Shown: in pieces, positions 1-8,212 of the stretch
Layout of the letters: each line of letters starts with the position of its first letter
Numbering within the stretch: position 1 is the stretch's first letter
Assembly (NCBI GenBank): GCA_964606735.1
Contig: CAZSHI010000008.1
Coordinates: 28,982 to 92,981 of the forward strand
Direction: 5' to 3'
DNA length: 64,000 nt
Origin: UBA5109 sp964606735
GTDB lineage: Bacteria > Pseudomonadota > Gammaproteobacteria > Pseudomonadales > Pseudohongiellaceae
Translations under genes and position numbers: made by a program
The notes under the pieces: generated by a model
Told to the model about the DNA's origin: nothing
Database searches by the model: none
What the model saw: the letters and a program-made list of their open reading frames with translations, nothing else

Positions 1-515
1 ATGAGCTGTGTTTCTTGCTGTTTCGACAGTTCCGCAAAAAATGCATTGAGTTCGACTTTTGACTGTTGATCCAGACTGTCATAAGGCTCATCGAGAATCA
101 GGTAATGTGGCTTTTCCAGTATGGCTTTGGCTAGCAGTACCTTGCGACCCTCGCCGCTGCTCAATAAGCGGTAGCCACGATCCAGCAGTTTTTCGAGGCC
201 CAGAAAACTCAAATTCGCCAAATTGTTTTCATTGGCATTTAGTAAGTCCCTGACGGTGCTGCCCGGGTCGAGGCGGTCCATGAAATCACTGTCATCATTT
301 TTCAGTTCTTCTTCATACAGGGCCTGCTGCTGTTCAAATGAAAGCACAGCGAAGCGCCGCCCCCTGAATTCAGGCAGTTCCTGCATGGAGACAATGGCCT
401 GTGCCAGGCGTTTTTTCCCGGAACCATTGCGACCCAGGACGGCCCAACACTGGCCAGGCTCAAGCTGCCAGAAGGGAATCGTGAGATCAAAGGCGTGATA
501 CTGCTGAAAAATCAT
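1..515 (-). CDS. ABC transporter ATP-binding protein, ModF-like (C-terminal part outside window)
   Basis: Reading leftward from an ATG at 513-515, an open frame of 171 codons runs off the window edge. It has a Walker A motif (GRNGSGKK, residues 28-35), an ABC signature (LSSGEGRK) and a Walker B motif (YLILDEPYDSLD). This is therefore an ATPase domain that hydrolyses ATP in the cytoplasm. The short spacing, the absence of membrane segments, and the order of motifs resemble the first half of ModF/PhrA, a soluble protein with two fused ABC domains linked to molybdate genes. The second domain cannot be seen, so the ModF assignment is tentative while the ABC ATPase call is firm. The start is the only ATG near the expected N-terminus. 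Confidence 0.85.
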   Translation of the reverse strand, partial: MIFQQYHAFDLTIPFWQLEPGQCWAVLGRNGSGKKRLAQAIVSMQELPEFRGRRFAVLSFEQQQALYEEELKNDDSDFMDRLDPGSTVRDLLNANENNLANLSFLGLEKLLDRGYRLLSSGEGRKVLLAKAILEKPHYLILDEPYDSLDQQSKVELNAFFAELSKQQETQL

Positions 516-593
516 CAAAAATCAGTGCTCAAGCTGCTGCGCCTTGACACTTTAAGCCAATTCCAAGACAATTCCCACCCTTCTGAATGTCAC

Positions 594-670
594 GCACCCG
601 TAGCTCAGCTGGATAGAGTACCTGGCTACGAACTAGGGGGTCGCATGTTCGAATCATGCCGGGTGCGCCA
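594..670 (+). tRNA. tRNA-Arg (anticodon ACG)
   Basis: A 77-base cloverleaf: acceptor GCACCCG pairs with CGGGTGC, the D-arm contains AGCTC..GGATAGAG, the anticodon loop reads CTACGAA (anticodon ACG), and the T-arm contains GTTCGAATC. The 3' CCA is encoded. The ACG anticodon is normally edited to ICG and reads CGU, CGC and CGA arginine codons. It lies 78 bases from the divergent ABC ATPase start. Confidence 0.97.
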
Positions 671-925
671 CTCAATTCGCAGTAAAATCAAGCAGTTACT
701 TCACTAGCTGGAGTGCTGCTTTTTTTGTGCCTGTGAGTTGTGTAGCCAAATATGTGTTACTTGATAGTTTGGCAATTTTCGAGCTGATCTGCTCATGGTC
801 ACCATAGACCTCAAATTGGCAGGATATTTAATATGCCCCGTATAGAAGGGATAAATGATAAGTATTTTCTATCGATTCTTTGGATGTATATCAATCCAAA
901 ATCTTTTCCATAGCGTAACAAGAGC

Positions 926-1843
926 ATGAAGATACTCATTACTGGTGGAACTGGATTTCTTGGGAGCAGCCTCATTAAGCGTTACCCAGATTATCAGTAC
1001 ACTATTTTGACTAGAGATATAAACCGGGCAAAAAATTTTCTCGGTGATGCACATAGTTATGTCACAAAAATCTCTGATATTTCACCTGACATAAAATTTG
1101 ATGTGATTGTAAATTTTGCAGGTGAACCAATTGCAGAAAAAAGGTGGACCAAACGTCATAAAAAGGAGCTGCAAGACAGTCGATGGAATACTACCCAGGA
1201 GCTAGTGGACTGGATCAAGGCGGCAAGGCATAAACCTGACTGTTTTTTGAGTGGTTCAGCAATTGGGTTTTATGGTACCTCTGAATCAGAAATATTTACG
1301 GAAAATAATAGCCCCATTATTGAAGATTTCAGCTCTCATTTATGTCGAAAATGGGAAAAAATTGCCTTGAGCGTTAGTGATATAACAAGGCTTGTTTTAC
1401 TCAGAACAGGTATCGTGCTGGCACCGCATGGGGGCGCTTTAAAAAAGATGATGCTGCCTTTCAAATTTGGACTGGGTGGTAAATTCGGTTCAGGGGACCA
1501 ATGGATGTCCTGGATACATATTGATGATTACTTCGAAGCTATCAGTCTATTCATCAAAGATGAAACTTGTCATGGCCCTTATAATTTAACCGCACCCAAT
1601 CCGGTTAAAAATTCAGAATTCACCAGATTATTTGCTGATTCACTCCATAAACCAGCTTTTATGTCTGCCCCTTCTTTTATTTTGAAATTAGCACTTGGAG
1701 AAGCAGCTATCTTGATTCTTGACGGGCAAAAAGTTATCCCTCAAAAACTTACGACAGATAAGTTCAATTTTAAATTCGAAAACTTAAGCGATGCTATAAA
1801 TGATCTGGTTAATTGGGATTATGAAAAAAGAATACATGCATAA
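926..1843 (+). CDS. TIGR01777-family NAD(P)-binding epimerase-like protein (YfcH type)
   Basis: A 305-residue cytoplasmic protein of the extended short-chain dehydrogenase fold. The nucleotide-binding loop ITGGTGFLG lies at residues 5-13, and the family-specific segment GSAIGFYG follows near residue 110. The remaining features (FAGEPIAEKRW, LLRTGIVLAPHGGALKKM, WIHIDDYFEAI) match the YfcH/TIGR01777 group of sugar-epimerase relatives. No substrate has been established for this group, so no reaction is assigned. Length is usual for the family (about 300). The stop overlaps the start of the lipocalin gene, indicating co-transcription. Codon use here and in the next two genes is more AT-rich than most of the window. 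Confidence 0.88.
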   Translation: MKILITGGTGFLGSSLIKRYPDYQYTILTRDINRAKNFLGDAHSYVTKISDISPDIKFDVIVNFAGEPIAEKRWTKRHKKELQDSRWNTTQELVDWIKAARHKPDCFLSGSAIGFYGTSESEIFTENNSPIIEDFSSHLCRKWEKIALSVSDITRLVLLRTGIVLAPHGGALKKMMLPFKFGLGGKFGSGDQWMSWIHIDDYFEAISLFIKDETCHGPYNLTAPNPVKNSEFTRLFADSLHKPAFMSAPSFILKLALGEAAILILDGQKVIPQKLTTDKFNFKFENLSDAINDLVNWDYEKRIHA

Positions 1844-2381
1844 ACAGCATATAAAGCTACTGAAAGCGAGCTTGTTGTCTCTGGTTTTTACACTGAATGC
1901 TTGTGTAGGCGTTCCCGATGGGATATCTCCGGTGAGCAATTTTGATATAAATTCTTACCTAGGAACCTGGTATGAAATTGCCAGACTGGATAACAGGTTT
2001 GAAGAAGGAATGTCTCAAGTCACTGCAAATTACAGCCTGAATTCAGATGGTTCAATTCGTGTCACTAATAGAGGGTTTATTAATGAATATCAATCCTGGG
2101 ATGAGGCAATAGGGAAAGCCGTATTTGCGGATAGTGATGATCTTGGGCATTTAAAAGTTTCTTTTTTTGGTCCTTTCTATGCATCCTATGTGGTTTTCAA
2201 TTTGTCTCCTGACTATAAGCACAGTTATGTTACCAGTAACGATAGGGATTATTTATGGTTTCTCTCAAGAACCCCTGAAGTTGATGAAGCGTCCAAAACA
2301 GAGTTTATTAATCAGGCAAGAGACTTAGGTTTTTCTTATCAGGATATTCTTTGGATAGATCAATCAATGAACATAGAGTGA
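1836..2381 (+). CDS. blc: Outer-membrane-type lipocalin lipoprotein (Blc-like)
   Basis: With the ATG at 1836 the product has 181 residues and begins with a lipoprotein signal peptide ending in LNAC, so the mature protein should be lipid-anchored at Cys 23. The lipocalin motif is clear: YLGTWYEIARLDNRFEEGM (19 residues), followed by the second conserved block YVVFNLSPDYKHSYV and the third, YLWFLSRTP. Bacterial lipocalins of the Blc group bind fatty acids or lysophospholipids in the outer membrane under envelope stress. The start codon overlaps the stop of the epimerase-like gene (ATGCATAA), which suggests translational coupling. Two earlier in-frame ATGs at 1800 and 1821 are rejected because they would place extra residues before the signal peptide. 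Confidence 0.9.
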   Translation: MHKQHIKLLKASLLSLVFTLNACVGVPDGISPVSNFDINSYLGTWYEIARLDNRFEEGMSQVTANYSLNSDGSIRVTNRGFINEYQSWDEAIGKAVFADSDDLGHLKVSFFGPFYASYVVFNLSPDYKHSYVTSNDRDYLWFLSRTPEVDEASKTEFINQARDLGFSYQDILWIDQSMNIE

Positions 2382-2390
2382 AATTCTATC

Positions 2391-2624
2391 TTGAATATAA
2401 TAAATCCTAAAAAGCTACTAAACAGCAAGTGGACAGCAATAAATCCAATTAATAATGAAAAACACTTTATAGTTACTGACGTTGTATATGACGATAATGA
2501 TTTAGTGCTTAGCTGTGTCCTAGAGGCTATTCTTACCGGTAATCAAAGTGAAATTGATTGGACCAAATTAAAAGATTCCCAGGCATGGCAGCAAGGTTGG
2601 CAACACATTTCTGGTAGCAGATGA
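2391..2624 (+). CDS. TIGR02450-family small tryptophan-rich protein
   Basis: A 77-residue protein with the family pattern NPKKLLNSKWTAINPINNEKH near the start, VLEAILTGNQSEIDW in the middle and WQQGW at the end. It has no signal peptide or membrane segment. The family (TIGR02450, also DUF2389) is conserved in marine gammaproteobacteria and cyanobacteria but its function is not known. The start is probably the TTG at 2391, because the family normally begins with exactly the NPKKLL segment and no ATG or GTG is available in this position. It follows the lipocalin gene after 9 bases and probably belongs to the same transcript. Confidence 0.8.
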   Translation: MNIINPKKLLNSKWTAINPINNEKHFIVTDVVYDDNDLVLSCVLEAILTGNQSEIDWTKLKDSQAWQQGWQHISGSR

Positions 2625-2840
2625 TTTCTTGGCCAAACTAGAGACAGGCTTTGTTTGTTCAACAATTGCTATGGCTTTTTCAGCTTGAGTCCATATATTA
2701 CAAGTGCTACCCAAGGCAGTTTCTCTGCCACATAATCGTTTTTGCAATATGCCTTTTTTGTGCTGTAAGAAACTATTAAAAATTGTACTATTTCATCATT
2801 ATTTCACCTGAAAACAATCAATCTGCTTATTGAATCAATC

Positions 2841-3512
2841 ATGATGTCTTTTAAACAATATTTGTTATTACTGGTTTTGCTGTTTCCAGCCACTCATGCT
2901 GTTCCCCAAATCATGGATTTTCCCTTCGTAGATGAGGCGCTGCAGGATGATGAATTCATGCGTTTCCGCTCCAAATTTATAGAAGCCGTGGAAAATAATG
3001 ACCTGACATTCATCCTCGAAAACACGACGGATGATGTGTTGAATGGCTTTGGGGGGTCCGGTGGCAAAGAGGAAATGCAAAGCATGTGGCAAGAAATACA
3101 ACCTGACCTGCTCAATGTATTGAATAAAGGCGGCCATTTTAGTGATGATTCAAGCCTGGCTGACGGAATGGAAGCCGAATTTATCGCGCCCTATACCTAT
3201 GCCCTCAATATGAATAATTTTGCCGAGGAAATTGAGTGGATTGGTATCATCACTGAAGATTCTGCTGCAGTCTTCACCGAGCCCGGAGCGCTGCTTTTAA
3301 CACGCTTGGGAAGAGTGCTCGTTTGGGTCAATGACTGGTATCCGCCTGTTAATCCGGATCTGATGAATCCTGAGTGGGTGGAACTGGAACTTGCCAATGG
3401 TGATCGAGGCTATGTTGCTGCCACGCAGATATACAGCCCAGTTGATTTTCGCTGCTTCTTCGAAAAAGTGAATGGCCGCTGGTTTTATGCCGGTTGGGCT
3501 GCAGGCGTCTAG
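2841..3512 (+). CDS. Secreted protein of unknown function with SH3-like C-terminus
   Basis: The 223-residue product begins with a signal peptide (hydrophobic stretch LLLLVLLFPATHA, cleavage near residue 20), so it is probably periplasmic. I do not recognise a named family. The last 80 residues (FTEPGALLLTRLGRVLVWV, then WVELELANGDRGYVAATQIY) resemble a bacterial SH3-like domain, a fold often used to bind peptidoglycan or peptides. The middle is rich in acidic residues. Either ATG of the initial pair (2841, 2844) could be used. It stands alone with 216 bases upstream that hold no gene. Confidence 0.7.
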   Translation: MMSFKQYLLLLVLLFPATHAVPQIMDFPFVDEALQDDEFMRFRSKFIEAVENNDLTFILENTTDDVLNGFGGSGGKEEMQSMWQEIQPDLLNVLNKGGHFSDDSSLADGMEAEFIAPYTYALNMNNFAEEIEWIGIITEDSAAVFTEPGALLLTRLGRVLVWVNDWYPPVNPDLMNPEWVELELANGDRGYVAATQIYSPVDFRCFFEKVNGRWFYAGWAAGV

Positions 3513-3516
3513 CAGC

Positions 3517-3639
3517 TTAGTTTTGCTCAGGTTCGATTTCATCGGCCCTGTGAAACACGGCTTCGCCAGTCCACAGTGCTTCCATCTCCTCCAGGGTTTG
3601 ACCCTTGGTTTCCGGTACCAGCTTCCAGACAAAACTTGT
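3517..3639 (-). pseudogene. Remnant of an MFS sugar-porter C-terminus
   Basis: Read on the minus strand, the 40 codons between an in-frame TGA (3640-3642) and a TAA (3517-3519) encode FVWKLVPETKGQTLEEMEAL followed by W and an acidic tail. The segment VPETKGxTLEExE is the hallmark ending of major facilitator sugar porters. No start codon or transmembrane segments precede it in this frame, and I could not find the rest of the transporter upstream in other frames. It is most likely the decayed end of a lost gene. The remaining 240 bases up to the monooxygenase hold nothing I can identify. Confidence 0.7.
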
Positions 3640-3881
3640 TCAACCAAGCGCAGCCTTTTCATATCAGAAATCCGGTCTTGAACCCTTGCCGTTGTGATTA
3701 AAGCTGATTGGTACTGTTAATAACAGCCAATTTTCACTAAAATTTGCCGCGATTTATAGTCGATGTACAAAACCTGATACAAATCCTGCGCTTTTCCTGC
3801 TGAAAAGTGAGGCATGAACCTGATTTATGTCATTCCTCAGAATGATGCGCGGGTGCTTATTAATCAAGAAATGGCATATAA

Positions 3882-5186
3882 ATGAAATCCAGCAATCATC
3901 AAGAATTACCCGTCCTTATCGCAGGAGGTGGAATCGGTGGCTTGGCTGTCGCACTGACACTCCACCAGATCGGCGTCCCCTGTCTTGTCTTCGAAGCGGT
4001 CAAGGAACTGAAACCCCTGGGTCTGGGTATCAACCTCCAGCCCAATGCAGTCAGGGAACTGTATGACCTGGGCATCACTCAGGAGGAGCTGGACAGTATC
4101 GGCGTGCAAACCAGGGAATGGGCTCTGGTTGGTCTCAACGGCAAGGATGTGTATTCCGAACCCAGAGGTATTGCCGCGGGTTACAAGTGGCCACAATATT
4201 CCGTGCACCGTGGTGGGCTGCAGATGCTGCTTTATCGTAAGGTGCTCGAGCGTATGGGGGAAGATGCCATGCGAACAGGTCATCGTGTTATAGCCTATGC
4301 CAATGAAGTCGATTCTGTTACAGCCACCATCAGCACCAGTGAGGGTGATGAATTACAGGTCAAGGGATCCTTGTTGATCGCTGCGGATGGCATTCATTCT
4401 GCACTTCGACAGCAGTTTTACCCGAATCAGGGTCCGGTGAACTGGGGTGGAGCAATTATGTGGCGTGGCACCACGCCAGGTGTGCCGATCAGAACCGGTG
4501 CTTCTTTCGTCGGACTCGGCACCCATCATCATCGGGTGGTTTTTTACCCGATATCTGCACCGGATCCAAAAAGTGGACTGGCAACCATCAACTGGATTGC
4601 CGAGATCACGGTGGATAATTCCGATGGCTGGAAAGATGATAACTGGAATAAAAAAGTGGCCACTGAAGATTTCATCCATCACTTTGAAAATTGGGACTAT
4701 GACTGGATCAATATTCCAGAGATGCTTGCCGGTGCTGACGTCGTTTACGAATACCCGATGATTGATCGTGACCCGGTGCCCAGTTGGGTTGATGGCCATG
4801 TTGCCTTGCTTGGAGATGCCGCTCATGCAATGTATCCCACCGGATCAAATGGTGCTACCCAGGCGATAATTGATTCCCGGGTGCTCGGTGTTGCGATGCT
4901 GGCGTGTGGTGTCAACAAAGCTGCTCTGGATAAATATAACGATATCCTGTGCAAGGATATTTCAGCCGTTATTCTGCGTAACCGTGGTGCAGGGCCATTT
5001 GTCCTGCTGAATGAGCTGGATGATCGATGCGGTGGCGTGTTCGAGGATATTGAGGCAGTATTTCCAAGTGTGGAACGCGAAGAGTTAATGAGTAATTATA
5101 AAGCGGCTGCCGGTTATGCTATGGAAAAACTCAATGCAGCACCGCCCACTATCGAAGCTAATGCCAAAGTCACTGAGAAGAATTAG
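3882..5186 (+). CDS. FAD-dependent aromatic-ring-type monooxygenase
   Basis: A 434-residue class A flavoprotein hydroxylase. It has the FAD ADP-binding loop (LIAGGGIGGLAVAL, residues 12-25), the DG motif that contacts NADPH and FAD (LLIAADGIHSALR), and the GD motif that binds the FAD ribityl chain (ALLGDAAHAMYPTGSNGA). Overall it matches the group of flavin-dependent oxidoreductases related to salicylate and 3-hydroxybenzoate hydroxylases (similar in pattern to PRK07538). It should use NAD(P)H and O2 to hydroxylate a phenolic substrate, but the substrate is unknown. A Dabb-family gene follows after 2 bases. A role in making a di- or trihydroxybenzene for the pathway at 40-50 kb is possible but is inferred only from gene content. 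Confidence 0.88.
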   Translation: MKSSNHQELPVLIAGGGIGGLAVALTLHQIGVPCLVFEAVKELKPLGLGINLQPNAVRELYDLGITQEELDSIGVQTREWALVGLNGKDVYSEPRGIAAGYKWPQYSVHRGGLQMLLYRKVLERMGEDAMRTGHRVIAYANEVDSVTATISTSEGDELQVKGSLLIAADGIHSALRQQFYPNQGPVNWGGAIMWRGTTPGVPIRTGASFVGLGTHHHRVVFYPISAPDPKSGLATINWIAEITVDNSDGWKDDNWNKKVATEDFIHHFENWDYDWINIPEMLAGADVVYEYPMIDRDPVPSWVDGHVALLGDAAHAMYPTGSNGATQAIIDSRVLGVAMLACGVNKAALDKYNDILCKDISAVILRNRGAGPFVLLNELDDRCGGVFEDIEAVFPSVEREELMSNYKAAAGYAMEKLNAAPPTIEANAKVTEKN

Positions 5187-5188
5187 CC

Positions 5189-5488
5189 ATGCTGCAACAT
5201 TATGTGTTTATCAAGTATCAGGAAACTGTTTCAAGCGAACATGTCGACGCTTTTTGTGAAAAAATGCTGGCATTGAAACAGCTGATTCCGGAAATCAAAC
5301 GTATGGAGATCGGTCAGGATATTCTGCAGGATGGCCGAAGCTGGGATCTCATCCTGATCATGGAATTTGAATCTTTGGAGACATTGCGGGCTTATCAAAC
5401 ACATCAGGAACATCAGTCCCTGATGCAATTCAACAATCCATTTGTTGCCCAGGTTGGTTCGGTGGACTTCGAAAAACCCTTGAGTTGA
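5189..5488 (+). CDS. Dabb-family (stress-responsive A/B barrel) protein
   Basis: A 99-residue protein starting HYVFIKYQETVSSEHVDAFCEKM (first part only needed), with the alternating strand-helix pattern of the dimeric ferredoxin-like A/B barrel and the ending NPFVAQVGSVDFE. Dabb proteins (PF07876) form small dimeric barrels; some are cyclases or decarboxylases in polyketide and aromatic pathways, most are uncharacterised. It is separated from the monooxygenase stop by only 2 bases, so the two are almost certainly co-translated and may act on the same compound. A second Dabb gene lies inside the hydroquinone operon near 41.8 kb. Confidence 0.82.
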   Translation: MLQHYVFIKYQETVSSEHVDAFCEKMLALKQLIPEIKRMEIGQDILQDGRSWDLILIMEFESLETLRAYQTHQEHQSLMQFNNPFVAQVGSVDFEKPLS

Positions 5489-5510
5489 TTAGCAATGTCT
5501 TGCTGGAAAA

Positions 5511-6266
5511 TTACTGAGTGACAAAGCAGTCCTGAGGATTCCACATGGAATCATCATTTTCTTTTTTGAAATTTCTGCTGACTACCCAGGGCTCTCTAAG
5601 AAAAACTGGGTCTTCCACGATGATGATGTCAAATAACCAGTCATTGCCATCGGCCAATGAGATGACTTCGATATATTCAGTGACTGTGGTTTGGTTGCTG
5701 AATGGGATGCCATTTTTTCTCAGATAGCCTGGTATCAAATTACTTGTTTGCGCAATCAGCGTTCTTCCTTTGTTTCCATATCCGCCTCGGGTTCCCAGTG
5801 AGCCGCCCGTCGGGCGTTCAATGCCCCTGTCCCATGAAGCGGTGGTAAAACCCTGGCGAGAAGGTTCTCCGGGGTCTGTATTCTCATCAAAATGAAAACG
5901 TCTGGTTTGCATGCCAGCGTCAATTTCCATTTTCAGGGTCTGATCATCTTCCCAGCTGATCTTGAGCCGGGCTGGTTCATTCATAATGGCAGGGGCCCCG
6001 TAGCCAATGCATTCGTTACCGACATCGTTCTCAGGACGCCATTGCATGGCCAGTTCTCTTGCAGCATCATTGGCTGGAATGTTGGTGAAGTCGCCGATAA
6101 GTGGCGTGACCATACGCCACATCCAGTCTTCCGTGACAACGGCAACCCAGGTGCCTGTTAAATCTGCCAGGGCAGCCTCTCTAGCAGAGGGTTCATTCTG
6201 TGCATAGAGGGGTTGCAAGTAAGTTGCGACCAAAAATAGGAAAGTGGCTGTAATATTAGCTTTCAT
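5511..6266 (-). CDS. Cassette 1 family A secreted protein (unknown function)
   Basis: With the ATG at 6264-6266 the product has 251 residues and a signal peptide (MKANITATFLFLVATYLQPL..YAQ). It is the third gene of cassette 1, starting 4 bases after the MBL gene. Family A features visible here are LTGTWVAVVTEDWMWRM near residue 36, a conserved Cys 86 in CIGYGAPAIM, LKISWEDDQTLKMEIDAGMQ, GYLRKNGIPFS, VEDPVFLREPW and a second conserved Cys 247 in WNPQDC. The two cysteines are kept in all five copies and may form a disulfide. A signal peptide argues for a periplasmic or surface location. The longer upstream frame is rejected because it overlaps the MBL gene and hides the signal peptide. No function is known to me. 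Confidence 0.85.
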   Translation of the reverse strand: MKANITATFLFLVATYLQPLYAQNEPSAREAALADLTGTWVAVVTEDWMWRMVTPLIGDFTNIPANDAARELAMQWRPENDVGNECIGYGAPAIMNEPARLKISWEDDQTLKMEIDAGMQTRRFHFDENTDPGEPSRQGFTTASWDRGIERPTGGSLGTRGGYGNKGRTLIAQTSNLIPGYLRKNGIPFSNQTTVTEYIEVISLADGNDWLFDIIIVEDPVFLREPWVVSRNFKKENDDSMWNPQDCFVTQ

Positions 6267-6270
6267 GAGA

Positions 6271-7248
6271 TCAGTTCCTTTCCTGAAGCAGACTTTCATA
6301 GATGGCGCTGACATATTCGGTATTGCTTGGCCCTCCCCGGTGTCCACCGTACTCGGTGTCATAATCAAAGGTGGGCTCACTGGCAAGCACTTCCTGTAAA
6401 GATGCCCCCTTATCCATTAAATCCATGATCCTGTCCCGGACGATATAAACCATGTTACGGTATTCGACGACATCTATTTCATCGCCAATTCTGCCGTGTC
6501 CAGGTACCACATAGGTGCCACCTTCGGCAAAGGGCCCAGGGACCATGATATCGAGGATGAAATTGAGTGCATCTATTAGCCCATTGATACTGCCACCGCG
6601 TTCAATATCAATGTCAGGATACAAGCCTGGTGTATAGATATCGCCGGTACTGATCACATCAGAATCCCTGAAGTACACAATGCTGTCGCCATCGGTGTGG
6701 GCATTTTGCATATGGTAAACAATGACTGCCTCATCATTTTCATAAAAGTCTTTGCTACGGGTGTAATAGGTATTGGTAACGGTCAGGGAAGGAATATCAT
6801 GCTCGGTCAGATAAAAGCGATTCAGTAAATTTTCATGCGCTAAAATGGTGACCCCTTCGGTAGCTCCACCGATAGCCACTGACTCATCGGGTCGTGACAG
6901 GACAACGCCGGTTCGGTCTCCCATGGTGGCGATGATTGCATTACCGGCGACATGTTCAGCATCCAGGTGGGTGCTAATCAGGTAATGAGCCGGTCGATCT
7001 GAAATTTCCCTGATCATGCTCATCATGGCAGGAATGATTTCGGGTCTCGGTGAATCGACAAAAACCAGTGAGTCCTGGCCAATCTGCACGGTGACATTCA
7101 CCTCGCCACCATAAAGCATGTAAACCTGGTCGTTGACATGCAGCAATTGCAGGGAATCCTCTGTCATGCTCTGGGAATAGGTAACTGATGCAGGAAGTAA
7201 AGTACAAAGAACCAAGATGAAACGGATTATTTTATTTTTTAATATCAT
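6271..7248 (-). CDS. Cassette 1 secreted MBL-fold protein with altered metal motif
   Basis: A 325-residue metallo-beta-lactamase-fold protein with signal peptide (MILKNKIIRFILVLCTLLPA, cleavage after YSQ). The canonical HxHxDH zinc motif is replaced by HLDAEH (residues 94-99): the second His is Asp and the metal Asp is Glu. The later ligands are kept: His 184 in NAHTDGD, Asp 203 in STGDIY and His 251 in PGHGRI. The protein could still bind one or two metals in changed geometry. All cassette MBL proteins also share a C-terminal signature (YD..Y...NT..VSAIYESL). The start at 7248 is chosen because it gives a proper signal peptide and lies 16 bases after the family B stop. Substrate unknown. Confidence 0.86.
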   Translation of the reverse strand: MILKNKIIRFILVLCTLLPASVTYSQSMTEDSLQLLHVNDQVYMLYGGEVNVTVQIGQDSLVFVDSPRPEIIPAMMSMIREISDRPAHYLISTHLDAEHVAGNAIIATMGDRTGVVLSRPDESVAIGGATEGVTILAHENLLNRFYLTEHDIPSLTVTNTYYTRSKDFYENDEAVIVYHMQNAHTDGDSIVYFRDSDVISTGDIYTPGLYPDIDIERGGSINGLIDALNFILDIMVPGPFAEGGTYVVPGHGRIGDEIDVVEYRNMVYIVRDRIMDLMDKGASLQEVLASEPTFDYDTEYGGHRGGPSNTEYVSAIYESLLQERN

Positions 7249-7264
7249 GGCGAGTGGCTGACCT

Positions 7265-8161
7265 CTAGTCACATTCGTCTGTACTGCAGAATTGCTGGTT
7301 ACCAAGCAGCGGCCCCATGTTCTCCCTGTATTCCGGATATAAAGTCTCGGCACCACCTCTTACGCCACTCATGGGTAGCCGGTAATTTTCAGCAAATTCA
7401 GTGAGGAAGGGGTTCTCGCCAGGTAGATAATTCGGCACGAGATTGTCCGGGCTAACCGGCACCTCCTGAGAGTAATCGCAATTAAAAAAGTCCATTTTAA
7501 AGCTGGGGTCATATACCCAGTCCTGAGTACGGACCAGGGGCTCCGTTAAAAAGACCGGATCTTCAATCACCGTGACAACGGTGAGGTAGTCATCATGTAG
7601 CATCCAGTGTTCTGTAAAGGTTCGCTCACTACTGGCGGGTATGCCGTTTCGGCGCAGATAACTTTCCTTCAGATGGGTGGTTTTGATGGTCAGGATGTTG
7701 CCATCCCAGCTGCCCGTCGAGAATCCCTGGAAAGTATGAGGTGTTCCTTCAGGGGGATGTTCTCTGCCATCCAGCCAGATGGTACGTTCCATGTTATTGA
7801 AGCCCATGCGGGTCTGAAAGGCGATGGTTTCCTGGGTACGCGGATCGATAAGTCGCTGTATGCGCATAAATGAAAGTCCCCGCATGGAATAGTCAGATCC
7901 ATGAGGGCGGCAGATGAGCTCTGTGACTATTGATATTCTGTCAGGCTGATAGCTTTCACCACGCATCCGTGCTTCATCATTGATGGGTAGGCCAGAGAAA
8001 TCGCCAAAATGCGGACCGGGCCGTCTTTCCGTTGAATCTTCATGGAATAGGGGGCGCCATTCGCCGGAAAAATCCGTTTCCTGCGCTTGGGCTGAAGTCC
8101 AGGACAAGGCGCTACTGATAATCAGTAAAAAACTTCGTTTAAACAAGGTAGGTATGTTCAT
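7265..8161 (-). CDS. Cassette 1 family B secreted protein (unknown function)
   Basis: The 298-residue product has a signal peptide ending AQAQ and is first in cassette 1. Family B motifs are FSGEWRPLFHED near residue 31, GDFSGLPINDEARMRG, CRPHGSDYSMRG, TIWLDGREHPPE, GFSTGSWDGN, YLRRNGIPAS, VIEDPVFLTEPLVRTQDW and GGAETLYPEYRENM near the C-terminus. It has a cysteine in CRPH and two more at the extreme C-terminus. It resembles the widespread uncharacterised secreted proteins that carry IWLDGR and NGxPxS motifs. It lies 51 bases downstream of an alpha/beta hydrolase gene on the same strand, so the hydrolase and the cassette may be one operon. Confidence 0.85.
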   Translation of the reverse strand: MNIPTLFKRSFLLIISSALSWTSAQAQETDFSGEWRPLFHEDSTERRPGPHFGDFSGLPINDEARMRGESYQPDRISIVTELICRPHGSDYSMRGLSFMRIQRLIDPRTQETIAFQTRMGFNNMERTIWLDGREHPPEGTPHTFQGFSTGSWDGNILTIKTTHLKESYLRRNGIPASSERTFTEHWMLHDDYLTVVTVIEDPVFLTEPLVRTQDWVYDPSFKMDFFNCDYSQEVPVSPDNLVPNYLPGENPFLTEFAENYRLPMSGVRGGAETLYPEYRENMGPLLGNQQFCSTDECD

Positions 8162-8212
8162 TTCGTCTTTTTATGTTTTTGTTGAAGTTGTCATCCAAAA
8201 TAATTGGTTAAA

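Noticed and set aside
495..707. 70-codon frame over the tRNA-Arg(ACG) gene
   Set aside because: It is a translation of the tRNA and its flanks.
3297..3662. 121-codon minus-strand frame across the end of the SH3-like gene
   Set aside because: The transporter tail is in a different frame; this frame is antisense to a gene with a signal peptide and has no motif.
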